Origin: Ficedula albicollis
Taxonomy: Eukaryota > Chordata > Aves > Passeriformes > Muscicapidae
Length of the DNA stretch: 64,000 nucleotides
Direction of reading: 5' to 3'
NCBI RefSeq assembly: GCF_000247815.1
Contig: NC_021674.1
Span: forward strand, 6,031,738-6,095,737
In this document: piece after piece, positions 63,994 through 64,000 of the stretch
Layout of the letters: the number at the start of each line of letters is the position of its first letter
How positions within the stretch are numbered: the first letter of the stretch is position 1
Translations under genes and position numbers: made by a program
Notes under the pieces: model-generated
What the model was told of the DNA's origin: nothing
Database searches by the model: none
What the model saw: only the letters and a program-made list of their open reading frames with translations

Positions 63994-64000
63994 ACGTGGT

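Overview
This window looks like vertebrate, almost certainly avian, nuclear DNA. It is AT-rich, non-coding for nearly its whole length, and carries several truncated CR1-type LINE 3' ends, the hallmark interspersed repeat of bird genomes. The only protein-coding gene I can support is FLRT3 on the minus strand (14910-16859). It is an intact 649-codon open reading frame in one exon for a leucine-rich-repeat, fibronectin-III, single-pass membrane protein. In human, FLRT3 lies antisense inside a very large early intron of MACROD2. By synteny the rest of the window is probably MACROD2 intron (host gene on the plus strand), but I found no MACROD2 exon here, so this is inference.

Layout. 1-14 kb: intronic or intergenic DNA with small tandem duplications (1189-1660, 4391-4696, 12747-12880) and an 81-base poly-G run. 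13.9-16.9 kb: FLRT3 3' UTR, coding exon and the start of its 5' leader, with a splice acceptor just upstream of the ATG. 16.9-about 27.9 kb: inferred FLRT3 5' intron, ending in a CpG-rich, GC-box-containing zone that is the best candidate for the FLRT3 promoter and first exon. That zone is interrupted by 2028 consecutive Gs (25476-27503), which is almost certainly an assembly artefact. 28-64 kb: non-coding DNA with CR1 fragments (37.1, 43.5, 56.6 and 63.9 kb), a 216-base N gap (31317-31532) flanked by near-identical sequence, several two-copy tandem repeats, and islands of CpG-rich or motif-rich sequence that may be long-range enhancers.

With a single gene there is no operon or pathway logic. 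What stands out is (i) FLRT3 as a nested antisense gene in a gene desert, (ii) a promoter region that appears to have been lost to a poly-G artefact, and (iii) a recurring pattern of duplicated sequence at poly-G runs and the N gap that reads as unresolved haplotype or contig-end overlap. I did not find a convincing previously undescribed system. The most speculative lead is a possible unannotated 130-base exon at 55319-55448.
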